This document shows, in pieces, positions 37,531-46,724 of a stretch of 64,000 nucleotides of DNA. How positions within the stretch are numbered: the stretch's first letter is position 1; the number at the start of each line of letters is the position of its first letter. A program made the position numbers and the translations under genes. The DNA is from Alcanivorax sp. DG881 (GTDB taxonomy: Bacteria; Pseudomonadota; Gammaproteobacteria; Pseudomonadales; Alcanivoracaceae), in assembly GCF_000155615.1 (NCBI RefSeq), contig NZ_DS989915.1, positions 3,273,095 to 3,337,094 on the forward strand, written 5' to 3'. The notes beneath the pieces were generated by a model. That model saw only the letters and a program-made list of their open reading frames with translations. It did not search any database and was not told where the DNA came from.

Positions 37531-38967
37531 CTAAAAACTGCTCCAGCCAGTGAATTCCATTCCCCGATACAGCCAGTACTTCCACACCGAGTCATCCGCA
37601 TACACCGCATAGTCGGTGCTGTGTTTTTCGTCGTAACGATTGTCCCAGCGCCGTTCGAAGGTGTCGCCGGCCTGTTGCATGATGGGGTGGTCGGGGGCGG
37701 CGATCAGCCGCACGCTGCTCTCCAGATTCAGGTTGTCCAGATTACGCCGGGTGTAGTTGGCGGAGCCGAGGATCAGTTCGGCGCTGTTGGCGCTGCGCCG
37801 CAGCAGCATCTTGGTATGGCATTGTTCACCCTGGGTGTTGCACCAGCGCACCGGGATGCCGGCGTTGTGCAATTCACTCCCCACCTGGCGGTTGGGTATC
37901 CCGTTCTTCTCACGCCCGAAGGCATCCTTGTTGGGGTCTAGCAGGACGCGCAATTGTACGCCCCGTTGCTGTGCCGCGAGCAGGGCCTCCATCAGCGGGC
38001 GATGGGACAGATAGAACACGGACACATCAATCTGGTCGCCGGCCTGGCTGTGGTTGAGGGTTGCCAGCAAGGCATCACGAATGGCGCCTTCGGTGAGCAG
38101 TTGCAGGCGTGCGTCGGCGGCCGGGTCAGCCGGTTGTGTTGGCAAGGTGGGTAGTGTGGGCAGTTGGGTGGCGGTCAGCTCAGCCACAGCCAGTTCACTG
38201 GCCAGCAGGTCTTTGACCGCATTGCCCTGAAAGCGTAGGCCGATATTGCTGTGGGCGCTGCTGCCATCGTGGGCATTGGCGGAGGTGACCAGGCCGGTCC
38301 AGTGTTCACCTTCGTCCACTACCAGGGTCTTGCGGTGATTGGCCTTGAAGTTCAGCAGCGTCAGGTAGCTGCGAAGGGGTACCTGTCCCGGCCCCATGGG
38401 ATTGGGCAGCCAGCCCTGGTCCGGGTTATTGCCCAGCCACTGACAGCACCCCCGCCACAGGCCGGACCAACTGGGGTTGGAATCGCGCAGTGCCGGCAAA
38501 GGCGTAGTGACGACGGTGACGCCGGCTTTCTTCAGGCGCGTAAGGTGCTTGCTGTGGAGCCCGCCATAAAGCGTATTGATGGGGTCGGTGATGACCACGA
38601 TTGGCATGGCTGGATGGCTGGCCCGTCGGGCCAGCAAGGCGTCGGTGAGTTCGCTGGACAATGCCCGTTCGGTCTCGCTGGCGGTGCCCTGAAAATCGTT
38701 GAACAGGAACATGTCGACCACGATGAGTTTTTCCGCCTGACCGATTAACTGGAAGAATTCGTCGAAGATATGTTGCCGGCTAAGCCGCGTGGTTTCGCCA
38801 CCGTTGCCGCTTTCCCAAGTATCGTCTACCAGCAATTTGAGCCCCTGCACCGCATGGGTTTCCCCTTGCACGTTCAATCCCGGAGGAAGCGGCTTGTAGC
38901 GGTGCCAGAGGGCGGTGCTGGCGGTCAGGGCAACCAGCATCAGCAGGGCGAGTTTCAGGCGGGTCAT
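37531..38967 (-). CDS. Phospholipase D-like protein
   Basis: 478 residues. A hydrophobic N-terminus (LKLALLMLVALTASTALW) is a signal anchor or signal peptide. Two PLD-superfamily repeats are visible. The first has a full HKD motif (HRKTLVVD) with the downstream GLVTSANAHDGSSAH. The second reads HTKMLLRRS with ILGSANYTRRNLDNLN, so the Asp of HxKxxxxD is missing while the rest is kept. Such proteins act on phospholipids (cardiolipin synthase-like) or other phosphodiesters. The missing Asp makes the activity uncertain. Monocistronic between repeat-containing gaps. Confidence 0.85.
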   Translation of the reverse strand: MTRLKLALLMLVALTASTALWHRYKPLPPGLNVQGETHAVQGLKLLVDDTWESGNGGETTRLSRQHIFDEFFQLIGQAEKLIVVDMFLFNDFQGTASETERALSSELTDALLARRASHPAMPIVVITDPINTLYGGLHSKHLTRLKKAGVTVVTTPLPALRDSNPSWSGLWRGCCQWLGNNPDQGWLPNPMGPGQVPLRSYLTLLNFKANHRKTLVVDEGEHWTGLVTSANAHDGSSAHSNIGLRFQGNAVKDLLASELAVAELTATQLPTLPTLPTQPADPAADARLQLLTEGAIRDALLATLNHSQAGDQIDVSVFYLSHRPLMEALLAAQQRGVQLRVLLDPNKDAFGREKNGIPNRQVGSELHNAGIPVRWCNTQGEQCHTKMLLRRSANSAELILGSANYTRRNLDNLNLESSVRLIAAPDHPIMQQAGDTFERRWDNRYDEKHSTDYAVYADDSVWKYWLYRGMEFTGWSSF

Positions 38968-39187
38968 AGGCAGTCCTGTGCATTCGATGGGGCTACCTTA
39001 TCAGCTAATGGGGTGTGCGCCATGCGGTCCTGGCATTCCTTCCTCATAAGGTGGCACATTCGTGCAACATTCTGAAAAGAATGCCGCCATGCCGGTAACT
39101 ATGGCACCACCGTACCGCAACAGTGTGGCGGCGGGATCTCTCTGACAATCAAGGTCTACCCGTGCGGATTGTGCGGATCTTAACAAG

Positions 39188-39497
39188 GGAGTCTCTGAAC
39201 AACCCCTTGCGTACTCAGCGTGGCCAGAAGGGTGCAGCTGTTGTGTTGTGTCGCGACGGACAGGGTGGCTCCCTTTCCTAGCGATAAAGCACAGCAGATG
39301 TGCCCTTCTGGCCGCGCCCTCCGGGTCTTCCAGGCTGGCCCGCACTCGTTGTTGCGTGTTGAAGGTGAAGAGTCGATGGATGGACATATCTCGATCCCTG
39401 TTAGGGGACACCTTCAAAATCGCGCCACTCTTAACCTCGGCCGAGGGGGCGAGCCAGCCTGAAAGACTGAGCATGCAAGGGGTTATTCAGAGACTCC
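39188..39497. mobile_element. 310-bp MITE with 31-bp terminal inverted repeats (IS5-like)
   Basis: Left end GGAGTCTCTGAACAACCCCT and onward (39188-39218) matches the inverted right end (39467-39497) at 28 of 31 positions. The element is flanked by CAAG on both sides (39184-39187 and 39498-39501), a 4-bp target duplication that fits the CWAR pattern of IS5 elements. The interior holds no transposase, only a smaller inverted pair GGCCAGAAGGG (39222) and CCCTTCTGGCC (39303). It is therefore a non-autonomous element. It lies 67 bases upstream of the lipoprotein gene. The remainder of the 38968-39564 gap (39001-39187) shows nothing identifiable. Confidence 0.85.
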
Positions 39498-39564
39498 CAA
39501 GAACAATCAGCGGTCCACGCTGATCCCGGCGCGCCAACGGTTGACGCCCGGGGAGGAGCCTGCG

Positions 39565-42186
39565 ATGAAAATGCCTGCGTTTGCCATGCCTGTCACCCTG
39601 ATCCTTTTGCTCACCGCCTGTGGCGGGGGCGGCTCATCGTCGGTGCCGGTGACCAGCAACCCCCCTGCCGAGCCCACCCCCAATGAGCCCGCTGAGCCGA
39701 TTGCCGGGGAAGGTGAAATCCGGGTGCTTTCCAACCGGGCAGACCTGATCAGCGGTGGCGATGCGCTGGTGGAGGTGATCACCCCTGATGCGGCCCAGCT
39801 TGAAGGCGCGGTGGTGACACTGGGGGATAGGGCCGTCACCGACCAACTGACGGCTACTGACGCCGGTACCCTGAAAGGCCTGATCAATGGCCTGGCGCTG
39901 GGCAGCAATCGGCTGACCGTGGTGCTGGCGGATGACAGCGTGCTGGAACGGATCATTATCAATCACCCCAATGGGGGGCCGGTAATTTCCGGGCCACAGA
40001 TTCAGCCCTGGCAATGCACCAATGCGGCGGCGGTGGATGCCCAGTGTAATCAGCCGGCTGAGTACAGCTTCAAGTATGTGCCCGCCGACAAGTTGCAGAA
40101 TTTGCTGACCAATTTTGATCCCGAGAACCCGGGGATTCCCGGCGCCTTTCAACCTTACGACCTGGCCAATCCACCGGCCCAGGAGGTCATTGCCCGGATC
40201 ACCACGGATGCTGGTGTGGAGGTGCCCTTTATCGTGCGCATGGAAGAGGGCGTGCAGAACCGGGATCGCTACCTGATCATGACCCTGTTCCAGCCGGATC
40301 AACCCTGGACCGCGCTGAACCCGCAGCCCCAGTGGAACGGCAAATTGCTGATTCACCACGGCGGTAACGTGGGCGTGAGCTATGGCATGGGTAACCCTCC
40401 CCGAGGTGATATCGCCGGTACGGCCCCGGAAGGCGCCGAGCTGTTGCTGGGTGACAGTATCACCACTGCCCTGGGACGCGGTTTCATGACCCTCTCCACC
40501 GCCCAGGGTAACCTGGGGCATAACGGCAATCTGGTGACGGCGGCGGAATCGCTGATGATGGGCAAGGAGCGCATCGTCGAGCAGTACGGTGAAATTCGTT
40601 ACACCATTGGGACGGGGTGTTCCGGTGGTTCCATCACCCAGCAGCATGTGGCTAATGCGTATCCGGGCATTTATCAAGGCATGATCGTGCAGTGCTCCTA
40701 CCCGGATGTGTGGACCACGGCCACCCAGTTCGCCGATTACAATTTGCTTAGCCAGTATTTCGGCAATCAGCTGCCTTCCGACCCGCAAGGCTTTCAGGAT
40801 GTGGTCACCCGGTTGTTGAGTTCCGGGGTGATTCCCGCTGCGCAATGGTCCGCGTTCTATGGCCATCTGCCGTTGAATCCGCTGATTTCGGATCTGGCCT
40901 TTTTCCCGGCAGCCTATCCTGACCAGGAAAGCTGCCCGGGTCTGGAGGACGGGGTGACCGTCTATGACGCCCAGGACGCTCCGGATGGATTGCGTTGTGG
41001 CTTGCTGGATTACATGAAGTCCCAGTTTGGGCTGCGCTCATCAGAAGTGTGGTCTGCGAACGAACAATTGCTGTCGCGGGGATTCGGGGGCATTCCGCTG
41101 GATAACGTGGGCGTTCAATATGGCCTGCGGGCGCTGCAGAGTGGTGTGATCACCGGTGACCAGTTCCTGACAGTGAACCGTGAAATTGGCGGCTTTAATG
41201 TGGATATCGACTATCAGCCGGAGCGCACCGTGGCCGATAGTCAGGCGCTGCACAATGCTTACCGCACCGGTGCCATTAACACCGCCGAGCACCTGGCCAA
41301 TGTACCGATTATTGATCTGCGCGGCCCGGACCCGGGGATCGCCCACGATGCCTATCACTCCTGGCAAATGCGGGCCCGCCTGGAAAAGACCCAGGGGCAC
41401 GCGGACAACCAGGTGATCTGGTACGGCCCGGCGCCATTGTTTGGCGATACGGTTTATACCACCGAGGCGCTATTGGTGATGGATTTGTGGCTGTCGCAAA
41501 TTGAAGCGGACGCCTCGGCATTGAGCATTGAAGAAAAAGTCCGTGAGCACAAACCGGTCTACGCCCGTGACCGTTGTTTGTCGGTGTCTTCGCTGGTGGG
41601 GCCGGAAGGCCCTATCGTGCCGCTCAGCGGTAACCTGTTGTACCCGACCCCGATTCTGCCGGGGCTGGACCTGTCGTTGTTGCCGGCGGCGCCGGCAGAG
41701 GCGGGCGTGGTGGTGGATGCGCTGACCGGTCAGGTTTGCGGGTTGGACCTGAGTGAACTGCCGGTGGTGTCCGATATCCCCGTGGTGGGCGATCTGCTGG
41801 GCACGGTGGCGGATTTGTTATCGCCGATTACCGATCCCTTGGTGGGCCTGCAGCAGACCGTGGTGCAGACGCGCTTTGGCACCCCGCGCACGGTGGCAGG
41901 CGACAGCATTGAAACCCTGACCAACAAATGCCAGCTCAAACCCGTGGACCCGGCGGATTACCCCACTGTGCTGGACCCGCAAGGGTTTGCCGAGCAGGTG
42001 GCGGACATTTTCCCGCAGGGGGTATGCGATTACAGCAAGCCCGGGGAAGGTGTCGCACCCACCGAAACCTGGCTGCAATACGGTGATGCACAGCAGGTGA
42101 TTTATGGTGGTGCCCCGCTGGCGGCTGATGCTCCTTCGTCAAGGCAGGGCTGGGCGTCGCCCGCCTTTGAGGTGGAGATTCGCTGA
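39565..42186 (+). CDS. Large secreted lipoprotein, serine-hydrolase-like (DUF6351 type)
   Basis: 873 residues; start 39565 is set by GGGGAGGAG. The N-terminus PVTLILLLTACGGGGSSS is a lipoprotein signal with lipobox LTAC. An Ig-like or beta domain follows (about 50-130: IRVLSNRADLISGGDALVEV). A large catalytic-looking region carries a nucleophile-elbow-like GTGCSGGSITQQH (Ser353) and a later His-containing segment (DPGIAHDAYHSWQMR). From memory this architecture is that of DUF6351 proteins, with possible distant kinship to tannase or polyester oligomer hydrolases. Substrate unknown. A MITE sits just upstream and may have altered its promoter. Confidence 0.72.
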   Translation: MKMPAFAMPVTLILLLTACGGGGSSSVPVTSNPPAEPTPNEPAEPIAGEGEIRVLSNRADLISGGDALVEVITPDAAQLEGAVVTLGDRAVTDQLTATDAGTLKGLINGLALGSNRLTVVLADDSVLERIIINHPNGGPVISGPQIQPWQCTNAAAVDAQCNQPAEYSFKYVPADKLQNLLTNFDPENPGIPGAFQPYDLANPPAQEVIARITTDAGVEVPFIVRMEEGVQNRDRYLIMTLFQPDQPWTALNPQPQWNGKLLIHHGGNVGVSYGMGNPPRGDIAGTAPEGAELLLGDSITTALGRGFMTLSTAQGNLGHNGNLVTAAESLMMGKERIVEQYGEIRYTIGTGCSGGSITQQHVANAYPGIYQGMIVQCSYPDVWTTATQFADYNLLSQYFGNQLPSDPQGFQDVVTRLLSSGVIPAAQWSAFYGHLPLNPLISDLAFFPAAYPDQESCPGLEDGVTVYDAQDAPDGLRCGLLDYMKSQFGLRSSEVWSANEQLLSRGFGGIPLDNVGVQYGLRALQSGVITGDQFLTVNREIGGFNVDIDYQPERTVADSQALHNAYRTGAINTAEHLANVPIIDLRGPDPGIAHDAYHSWQMRARLEKTQGHADNQVIWYGPAPLFGDTVYTTEALLVMDLWLSQIEADASALSIEEKVREHKPVYARDRCLSVSSLVGPEGPIVPLSGNLLYPTPILPGLDLSLLPAAPAEAGVVVDALTGQVCGLDLSELPVVSDIPVVGDLLGTVADLLSPITDPLVGLQQTVVQTRFGTPRTVAGDSIETLTNKCQLKPVDPADYPTVLDPQGFAEQVADIFPQGVCDYSKPGEGVAPTETWLQYGDAQQVIYGGAPLAADAPSSRQGWASPAFEVEIR

Positions 42187-42212
42187 TCTTCAGTGGCTGG
42201 GGATGCTGAGTG

Positions 42213-42280
42213 TCGAGGTACGAGTTTCGAAGACCGGGAAAGGTTTTCGCAACTCGAAACTCGTACCTCGTTACTCACCC
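42213..42280. repeat. Palindromic 'TACGAG' intergenic repeat
   Basis: CGAGGTACGAGTTTCGA (42214-42230) is mirrored by TCGAAACTCGTACCTCG (42254-42270), a 17-bp stem. Between them lies a 23-base loop region. Convergent genes flank it, so it may double as a terminator structure, although no T-run is present. Confidence 0.8.
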
Positions 42281-42298
42281 TTTCCCATCCGAGCAGCG

Positions 42299-44107
42299 CT
42301 AGAGATTGATTTGGTAAGCCGCCAGGCCGTTGTCGTCATCAAAGGTCATGACTGGGCCGTTATTTAACTGCACCGCCTTGTCACTCAGGGTGACGTGCCC
42401 ATCTCCCAGTACCCCTTCGTTAAAGCGGTAAACCGGTTTCGGTGCCTCGGTCAGGCAGTGGTCTCGGAAACCCGCTTTCGCTTCACGCACTCCCTCGCGA
42501 CGCTGCTGCCAGCCGGCGAATGCCTGTTGGCCGTGGCGCTGTTTCAGCATGGTTTCGGCGACCGTGTGGGATAGCGCCACCGCGGTGGCGTTGTTACCGC
42601 CGAAGCCCTTGGAATTGATCAGCGAGGCCTGCAATGCATCGTGGGGTTGATGCTCCAGGCAGAAGTTAAGGTGATCGCGGTGCACATCGTCGGCAATGTG
42701 GTCCACGGTGCGAATGCCCGGTAGCCAGCCATGGGCAAAGCTGCCCAGCGTGGCAGACAGCTGGTCGCCACCGGCACTGCCCAGGGAATGCCCCACATAG
42801 GCCTTGATGGCGACCACCGGCCAATGCTCAATCCCGAAGGCTTTGGCGGTACGTTCCAGAATCACGGATTCGGTGATCCGGTTCTGCGGCGTACCGGTGC
42901 CGTGGGCGTGCACAAAGCTGTGCTCGCGCAGGCCCTTTTCGCCGATCAGCTGGCGGGTGAGGGCCGCAGCCTTGCCCACAGTCAGGTAGTTGCCCACGCC
43001 GGGAGCCGATATGGATTTTTTGCCACCATCCGCATGGATGAACACATCCGGCACGGCGCCGAGAATATCGGCCCCCAGCTCCAGCGCCAGGGCATCGTCC
43101 ATCAGCACCGTGAACTGGGCGGATTCCGCCATGGTGAAGCCACAGTTATCCGAGAAGGGGCGACAGGCCCGGTTCAGGTCGGCGCTGGCGGTACCGTCCA
43201 GGGCGGCCAGCGCCTGGTCTTCGGCCAGTGCGCCCATGGCCCGGTATCCTTCCATGATTTCTGGTACCAGGGGGGCTTCGCTGGTGCCCACAATGGCGAC
43301 CCGCACCCGGCCACTGCGAATGGCATGGACGCCTTTTTCCAGGTTGTAGAGGAAAGTCGCGCAGGCGCCCAGCATGCCACCGGTGGTGCCGACGGAGTGC
43401 AGCACATAGGCATTGAGGAAGTCGGCGGTCATTTCTCCCAGCCCCAGCGGCACCTGTTTGGAGGTGATGCGCTGGCCGTTGGGCGGGAAACGCATGACGC
43501 CGCCCAGGCCGTTGTCATCCATCTGCGACATGGCATTGCTGGCATACACAGCCACCTGATCCGGGCGTACCCGGGCGGCGACCTGCGCCCAGTCCATGCC
43601 CAGATCACCCAGCGCATCACTGATGCCAAAAATGGCCATTTGCAGCGCGCGGGGATGGTTACGGGAGGCGTAGAGAGCGCCGGGGTCAAAACCGTCCGGT
43701 AATTGCCCGGCGGCGCTGACCCGGCGCGGGGTGTCGTGGGGCACCCGCAGGCCCAGCCCGGCGGGCAGGGTGACGCGGCTGCGGCGCTTGTCCACGGCGC
43801 TGACCTGCCAGCCCGGGGGCAGGCTGTCGGGCAGGTCCATATTGCGCATTTCCAGGGTAATGGGGGCGTCGCTGGTGCCGGCGAGGGCGGCGTGAAGCTG
43901 GTGGCTGTCGGGGAGCGCCCGGATCAGGGTGCGGGCCAGCACGGTCTCGCTGTCATTGCCGGTGAGGCGGGACAGCGCATTCAGCGTGTCGTTCTGTCGG
44001 GCGTGATCCAGGGCATCGAAAACAAGCCGCTGAAAAGCGAAATGCTGGGCACTGCGGCCGGCTGCATTGATGCCGCCCATGGCGGTAATAACGGGTAATG
44101 CTGACAT
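42299..44107 (-). CDS. fabY: Beta-ketoacyl synthase, FabY-like
   Basis: 602 residues, much longer than FabB or FabF (about 410). The thiolase-fold catalytic Cys249 lies in GACATFLYN, His402 in HAHGTGTPQNR and His440 in VGHSLGSAGGDQ. The ketoacyl-synthase NSKGFGGNNA motif is also present. The extra N-terminal about 130 residues and the size match FabY of P. aeruginosa, which condenses acetyl-CoA with malonyl-ACP to start fatty acid synthesis in place of FabH. The symbol is assigned by this resemblance. The gene is monocistronic. Confidence 0.78.
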   Translation of the reverse strand: MSALPVITAMGGINAAGRSAQHFAFQRLVFDALDHARQNDTLNALSRLTGNDSETVLARTLIRALPDSHQLHAALAGTSDAPITLEMRNMDLPDSLPPGWQVSAVDKRRSRVTLPAGLGLRVPHDTPRRVSAAGQLPDGFDPGALYASRNHPRALQMAIFGISDALGDLGMDWAQVAARVRPDQVAVYASNAMSQMDDNGLGGVMRFPPNGQRITSKQVPLGLGEMTADFLNAYVLHSVGTTGGMLGACATFLYNLEKGVHAIRSGRVRVAIVGTSEAPLVPEIMEGYRAMGALAEDQALAALDGTASADLNRACRPFSDNCGFTMAESAQFTVLMDDALALELGADILGAVPDVFIHADGGKKSISAPGVGNYLTVGKAAALTRQLIGEKGLREHSFVHAHGTGTPQNRITESVILERTAKAFGIEHWPVVAIKAYVGHSLGSAGGDQLSATLGSFAHGWLPGIRTVDHIADDVHRDHLNFCLEHQPHDALQASLINSKGFGGNNATAVALSHTVAETMLKQRHGQQAFAGWQQRREGVREAKAGFRDHCLTEAPKPVYRFNEGVLGDGHVTLSDKAVQLNNGPVMTFDDDNGLAAYQINL

Positions 44108-44317
44108 GGTGCTCCCGGGCTTGTGCCCAACCCAAAACGGTGACTAGCCGGTCAGGGTACAGGTGAAATCCGGGTTTGCGTATACGACAGAGGGCGAATC
44201 CGGTCAGGAAAGTGCAACAGAGTTTTAAAATGAAAGCGGATGTTTCGGGGCCGGGACTGTTAATAGTCGATGGCGAGCGCGGTTGCGGCGGTCGGTGGTG
44301 AGGAATCAAGGGGGATC

Positions 44318-44361
44318 GCGAGGTACGGGTTTCGTCACTCGCTTCTCGTAACTCGGTACTT
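44318..44361. repeat. Palindromic 'TACGAG'-type intergenic repeat
   Basis: GCGAGGTACGGGTTTCG is followed by TCACTCGCTTCTCGTAACTCGGTACTT. It uses the same words as the arrays at 28.2 and 42.2 kb but is less symmetric. It lies in the 327-base gap 44108-44434, which otherwise holds only the thiolase terminator and the upstream region of fabY. Confidence 0.6.
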
Positions 44362-44377
44362 GGTCATTTTTCAACAA

Positions 44378-44403
44378 AAAACGGGGCCTAAAGGCCCCGT
44401 TTT
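44378..44403. terminator. Rho-independent terminator after the thiolase gene
   Basis: AAAACGGGGCC-TAAA-GGCCCCGTTTT. T-runs on both strands. Confidence 0.93.
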
Positions 44404-44434
44404 CGTCTGGCATCAAGCGTCCAGAGCTGGCGTT

Positions 44435-45616
44435 TTACACCAGTTCTACGGCCACTGCGGTCGCTTCACCGCCGCCGATACACAGGCTGGCCACACCGCG
44501 TTTGCCGCCGGTGCGCTTGAGCGCGTGGATCAGGGTCAGGATGATGCGCGAGCCGGTGGAGCCCACCGGGTGACCCAGGGCACAGGCGCCGCCGTGGATG
44601 TTCACTTTCTCGTGGGGGATGCCCAGATCGATCATCGGCATCATCGCCACCATGGCGAAGGCTTCGTTGATCTCGAACAGGTCCACATCGTCCACGCTCC
44701 AGCCGACCTTCTTCATCACCGCTTCGGTGGCACCGATGGGGGCAATGGTGAATTCGCTGGGGTGCTTGCTGTTGGTAGCGTGGGCGAGGATGCGGGCCAG
44801 CGGCTTCAGGCCGCGCTCATTGGCCACGGATTCGCGAGCCAGTACCAGCGCTGAGCCACCATCGGAGATGGAGCTGGCGTTGGCGGCGGTGACGGTGCCG
44901 TCTTTGGCGAAGGCCGGGCGCAGGGTGGGGATCTTGTCGATTTTGGCGTTGCCCGGTTGCTCGTCGGTGTCGACCACGACTTCACCCTTACGGGTCTTCA
45001 CGGTCACCGGCACGATTTCGTCCTTGAACCAGCCGTTATCGACGGCGGCATTGGCACGGTTCAGGGATTCGATGGCGTAGTTGTCCATGTCTTCGCGGGT
45101 GATGCTGCGCTTGTCGGCCACTTCTTGGGCGAAGGAGCCCATCAGGCGGCCGGTTTCCGCATCTTCGAGACCGTCCAGGAACATGTGATCCATGACCTGA
45201 CCATGGCCCATGCGCATGCCGGCACGGGCTTTTTCCAGTATGTAGGGGGCGTTGGTCATGGATTCCATGCCGCCAGACACGACGATGTCGTTGGTGCCGG
45301 CCTTGATGGAATCGTAGGCGAACATGGTGGCCTTCATGCCGGAGCCACACAGCTTGTTGATGGTGGTGGCACCGGTGCTGTCCGGCAGGCCGGCCAGACG
45401 CATGGCCTGGCGGGCGGGGCCCTGTTTCAGGCCGGCGGGCAGTACACAGCCCATGATGACTTCCTGCACGTCCTCGGCTTTCAGACCGGCGCGAGCGACC
45501 GCTTCACGAATGGACGCGGCACCCAGTTCCGGGGCGCTGACAGCGGACAGGGAACCCTGGAAACCGCCCATGGCGGTGCGGGCACCGTTTACAATGACGA
45601 CTGCATCATCAGACAT
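44435..45616 (-). CDS. Acetyl-CoA C-acetyltransferase (thiolase)
   Basis: 393 residues from the ATG at 45616, preceded by GGAGAAAAGC. An in-frame opening further upstream has no family similarity. It catalyses reversible condensation of two acetyl-CoA to acetoacetyl-CoA, or thiolysis. Catalytic Cys90 lies in NKLCGSGMKA, with GGMESMTNAPY, His349 in GGACALGHPVGSTGSR and Cys379 in CIGGGEATA. It is closest to the AtoB/PhaA type. Standing alone, it could serve fatty acid oxidation, ketone body use or polyhydroxyalkanoate supply. Confidence 0.94.
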   Translation of the reverse strand: MSDDAVVIVNGARTAMGGFQGSLSAVSAPELGAASIREAVARAGLKAEDVQEVIMGCVLPAGLKQGPARQAMRLAGLPDSTGATTINKLCGSGMKATMFAYDSIKAGTNDIVVSGGMESMTNAPYILEKARAGMRMGHGQVMDHMFLDGLEDAETGRLMGSFAQEVADKRSITREDMDNYAIESLNRANAAVDNGWFKDEIVPVTVKTRKGEVVVDTDEQPGNAKIDKIPTLRPAFAKDGTVTAANASSISDGGSALVLARESVANERGLKPLARILAHATNSKHPSEFTIAPIGATEAVMKKVGWSVDDVDLFEINEAFAMVAMMPMIDLGIPHEKVNIHGGACALGHPVGSTGSRIILTLIHALKRTGGKRGVASLCIGGGEATAVAVELV

Positions 45617-45772
45617 GCTTTTCTCCTGCCAAACAGTTGAAGGCGCTCTAAACCGCACAAGACGAAAAAGAAACGCCGCGGAACGTAAAAATTGGGGCGC
45701 ATTGTACTTGAAACAAGGGCATTGCGCCCCATCTGACAAGGACCTGCCGGTCACGGGGGCCGCTGGCGATTG

Positions 45773-45792
45773 ATAGGTTTTGTCTATGATAG
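45773..45792. promoter_or_regulatory. ATAG-N7-CTAT dyad upstream of sodB
   Basis: ATAG at 45773, CTAT at 45784 and a third ATAG at 45789. The first pair has the spacing of an OxyR half-operator, but the second half-site is not properly phased. It lies in the 331-base gap between the divergent thiolase and sodB genes (45617-45947). That gap also has a GGGGCGCA/TGCGCCCC dyad near 45695-45731 and no gene. Confidence 0.25.
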
Positions 45793-45947
45793 TGAAAGGC
45801 AATGCCTTACCTGCCAGTACCCGCAGTAGAGATCACGACCGGTAGCTTGTTATTATCGTTTGGCCGCAGGCCACCGGCAGGTTGTCTGCGGGGAATTTCG
45901 GCCCGTTGCAGTGAGCAATGGGACAACATGATGTCAGGGGACAAATT

Positions 45948-46535
45948 ATGGCTTTTGAATTACCGCCGCTTCCGTTCGAGAAAAATGCACTGGAACCGCA
46001 TATTTCTGCCGAAACGCTTGAGTACCACCACGGCAAGCACCACAACGCTTACGTGACCAAGCTGAACGACATGGTTGCCGGCACCGACAACGAAGGCAAA
46101 TCCCTGGAAGAAATCATCAAGAGCGCCGAAGGCGGTCTGTTCAACCAGGCAGCGCAGGTTTGGAACCACACTTTTTACTGGAACAGCCTGAGCCCCAACG
46201 GCGGCGGCGCTCCCAGTGGTGATCTGGGCGCAGCCATCGACAAGGCGTTCGGTTCTTTCGACGAGTTCAAGAACCAGTTCAACGCCAAGGCAACCGGTAA
46301 CTTCGGTTCCGGCTGGACCTGGCTGGTGAAGAACAGCGATGGCAGCCTGGAAATCGTCAACACTGACGATGCGGACACCCCGATTGCTCATGGCAAGGGT
46401 CAGGCCCCGCTGTTCACCGTGGACGTGTGGGAGCACGCTTACTATGTGGACTACCGCAACGCCCGTCCCAAGTATCTGGAATCCATCTGGAATCTGATCA
46501 ACTGGGATTTCGCAGCCAGCAACTTTGCTGCCTAA
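45948..46535 (+). CDS. sodB: Superoxide dismutase [Fe]
   Basis: 195 residues from the ATG at 45948 (AGGGGAC upstream). It converts superoxide to H2O2 and O2. Metal ligands are visible in the family positions: first His in YHHGKHHNAYV, second in WNHTFYWNSL, and Asp and His in VDVWEHAYYVDY. AAQVWNHTFYWNSLSPNGGG is characteristic of the iron rather than the manganese enzyme. Closed by a strong terminator. Confidence 0.96.
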   Translation: MAFELPPLPFEKNALEPHISAETLEYHHGKHHNAYVTKLNDMVAGTDNEGKSLEEIIKSAEGGLFNQAAQVWNHTFYWNSLSPNGGGAPSGDLGAAIDKAFGSFDEFKNQFNAKATGNFGSGWTWLVKNSDGSLEIVNTDDADTPIAHGKGQAPLFTVDVWEHAYYVDYRNARPKYLESIWNLINWDFAASNFAA

Positions 46536-46584
46536 ACCGGGCTGCATAAGCCTGATGGCCCATCGCTGGGACCGTTCAGGCAAT

Positions 46585-46613
46585 GAAAAAGGCCGCTTTT
46601 GCGGCCTTTTTTG
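46585..46613 (+). terminator. Rho-independent terminator after sodB
   Basis: AAAAAGGCCGC-TTTT-GCGGCCTTTTTT. Confidence 0.95.
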
Positions 46614-46724
46614 TGTCTTTATGGCGGCAGAAGGGTAAGTTTGGTAGCGTCCGACAAGCTCGGGATCTTGTTGGCCGGATGACGGTCAAATCCCGGGATA
46701 ATGATGACAATAACAAGGTGTTGT

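Noticed and set aside
39001..39474. 157-codon minus-strand frame upstream of the large lipoprotein gene
   Set aside because: It crosses the MITE boundary at 39188, has no ribosome site and no recognisable domain. It is better explained by chance in the non-coding element.
45773..45792. OxyR operator for sodB
   Set aside because: Only one ATAG-N7-CTAT pair has correct spacing. The full four-element OxyR site is missing, so it is kept as a weak dyad only.
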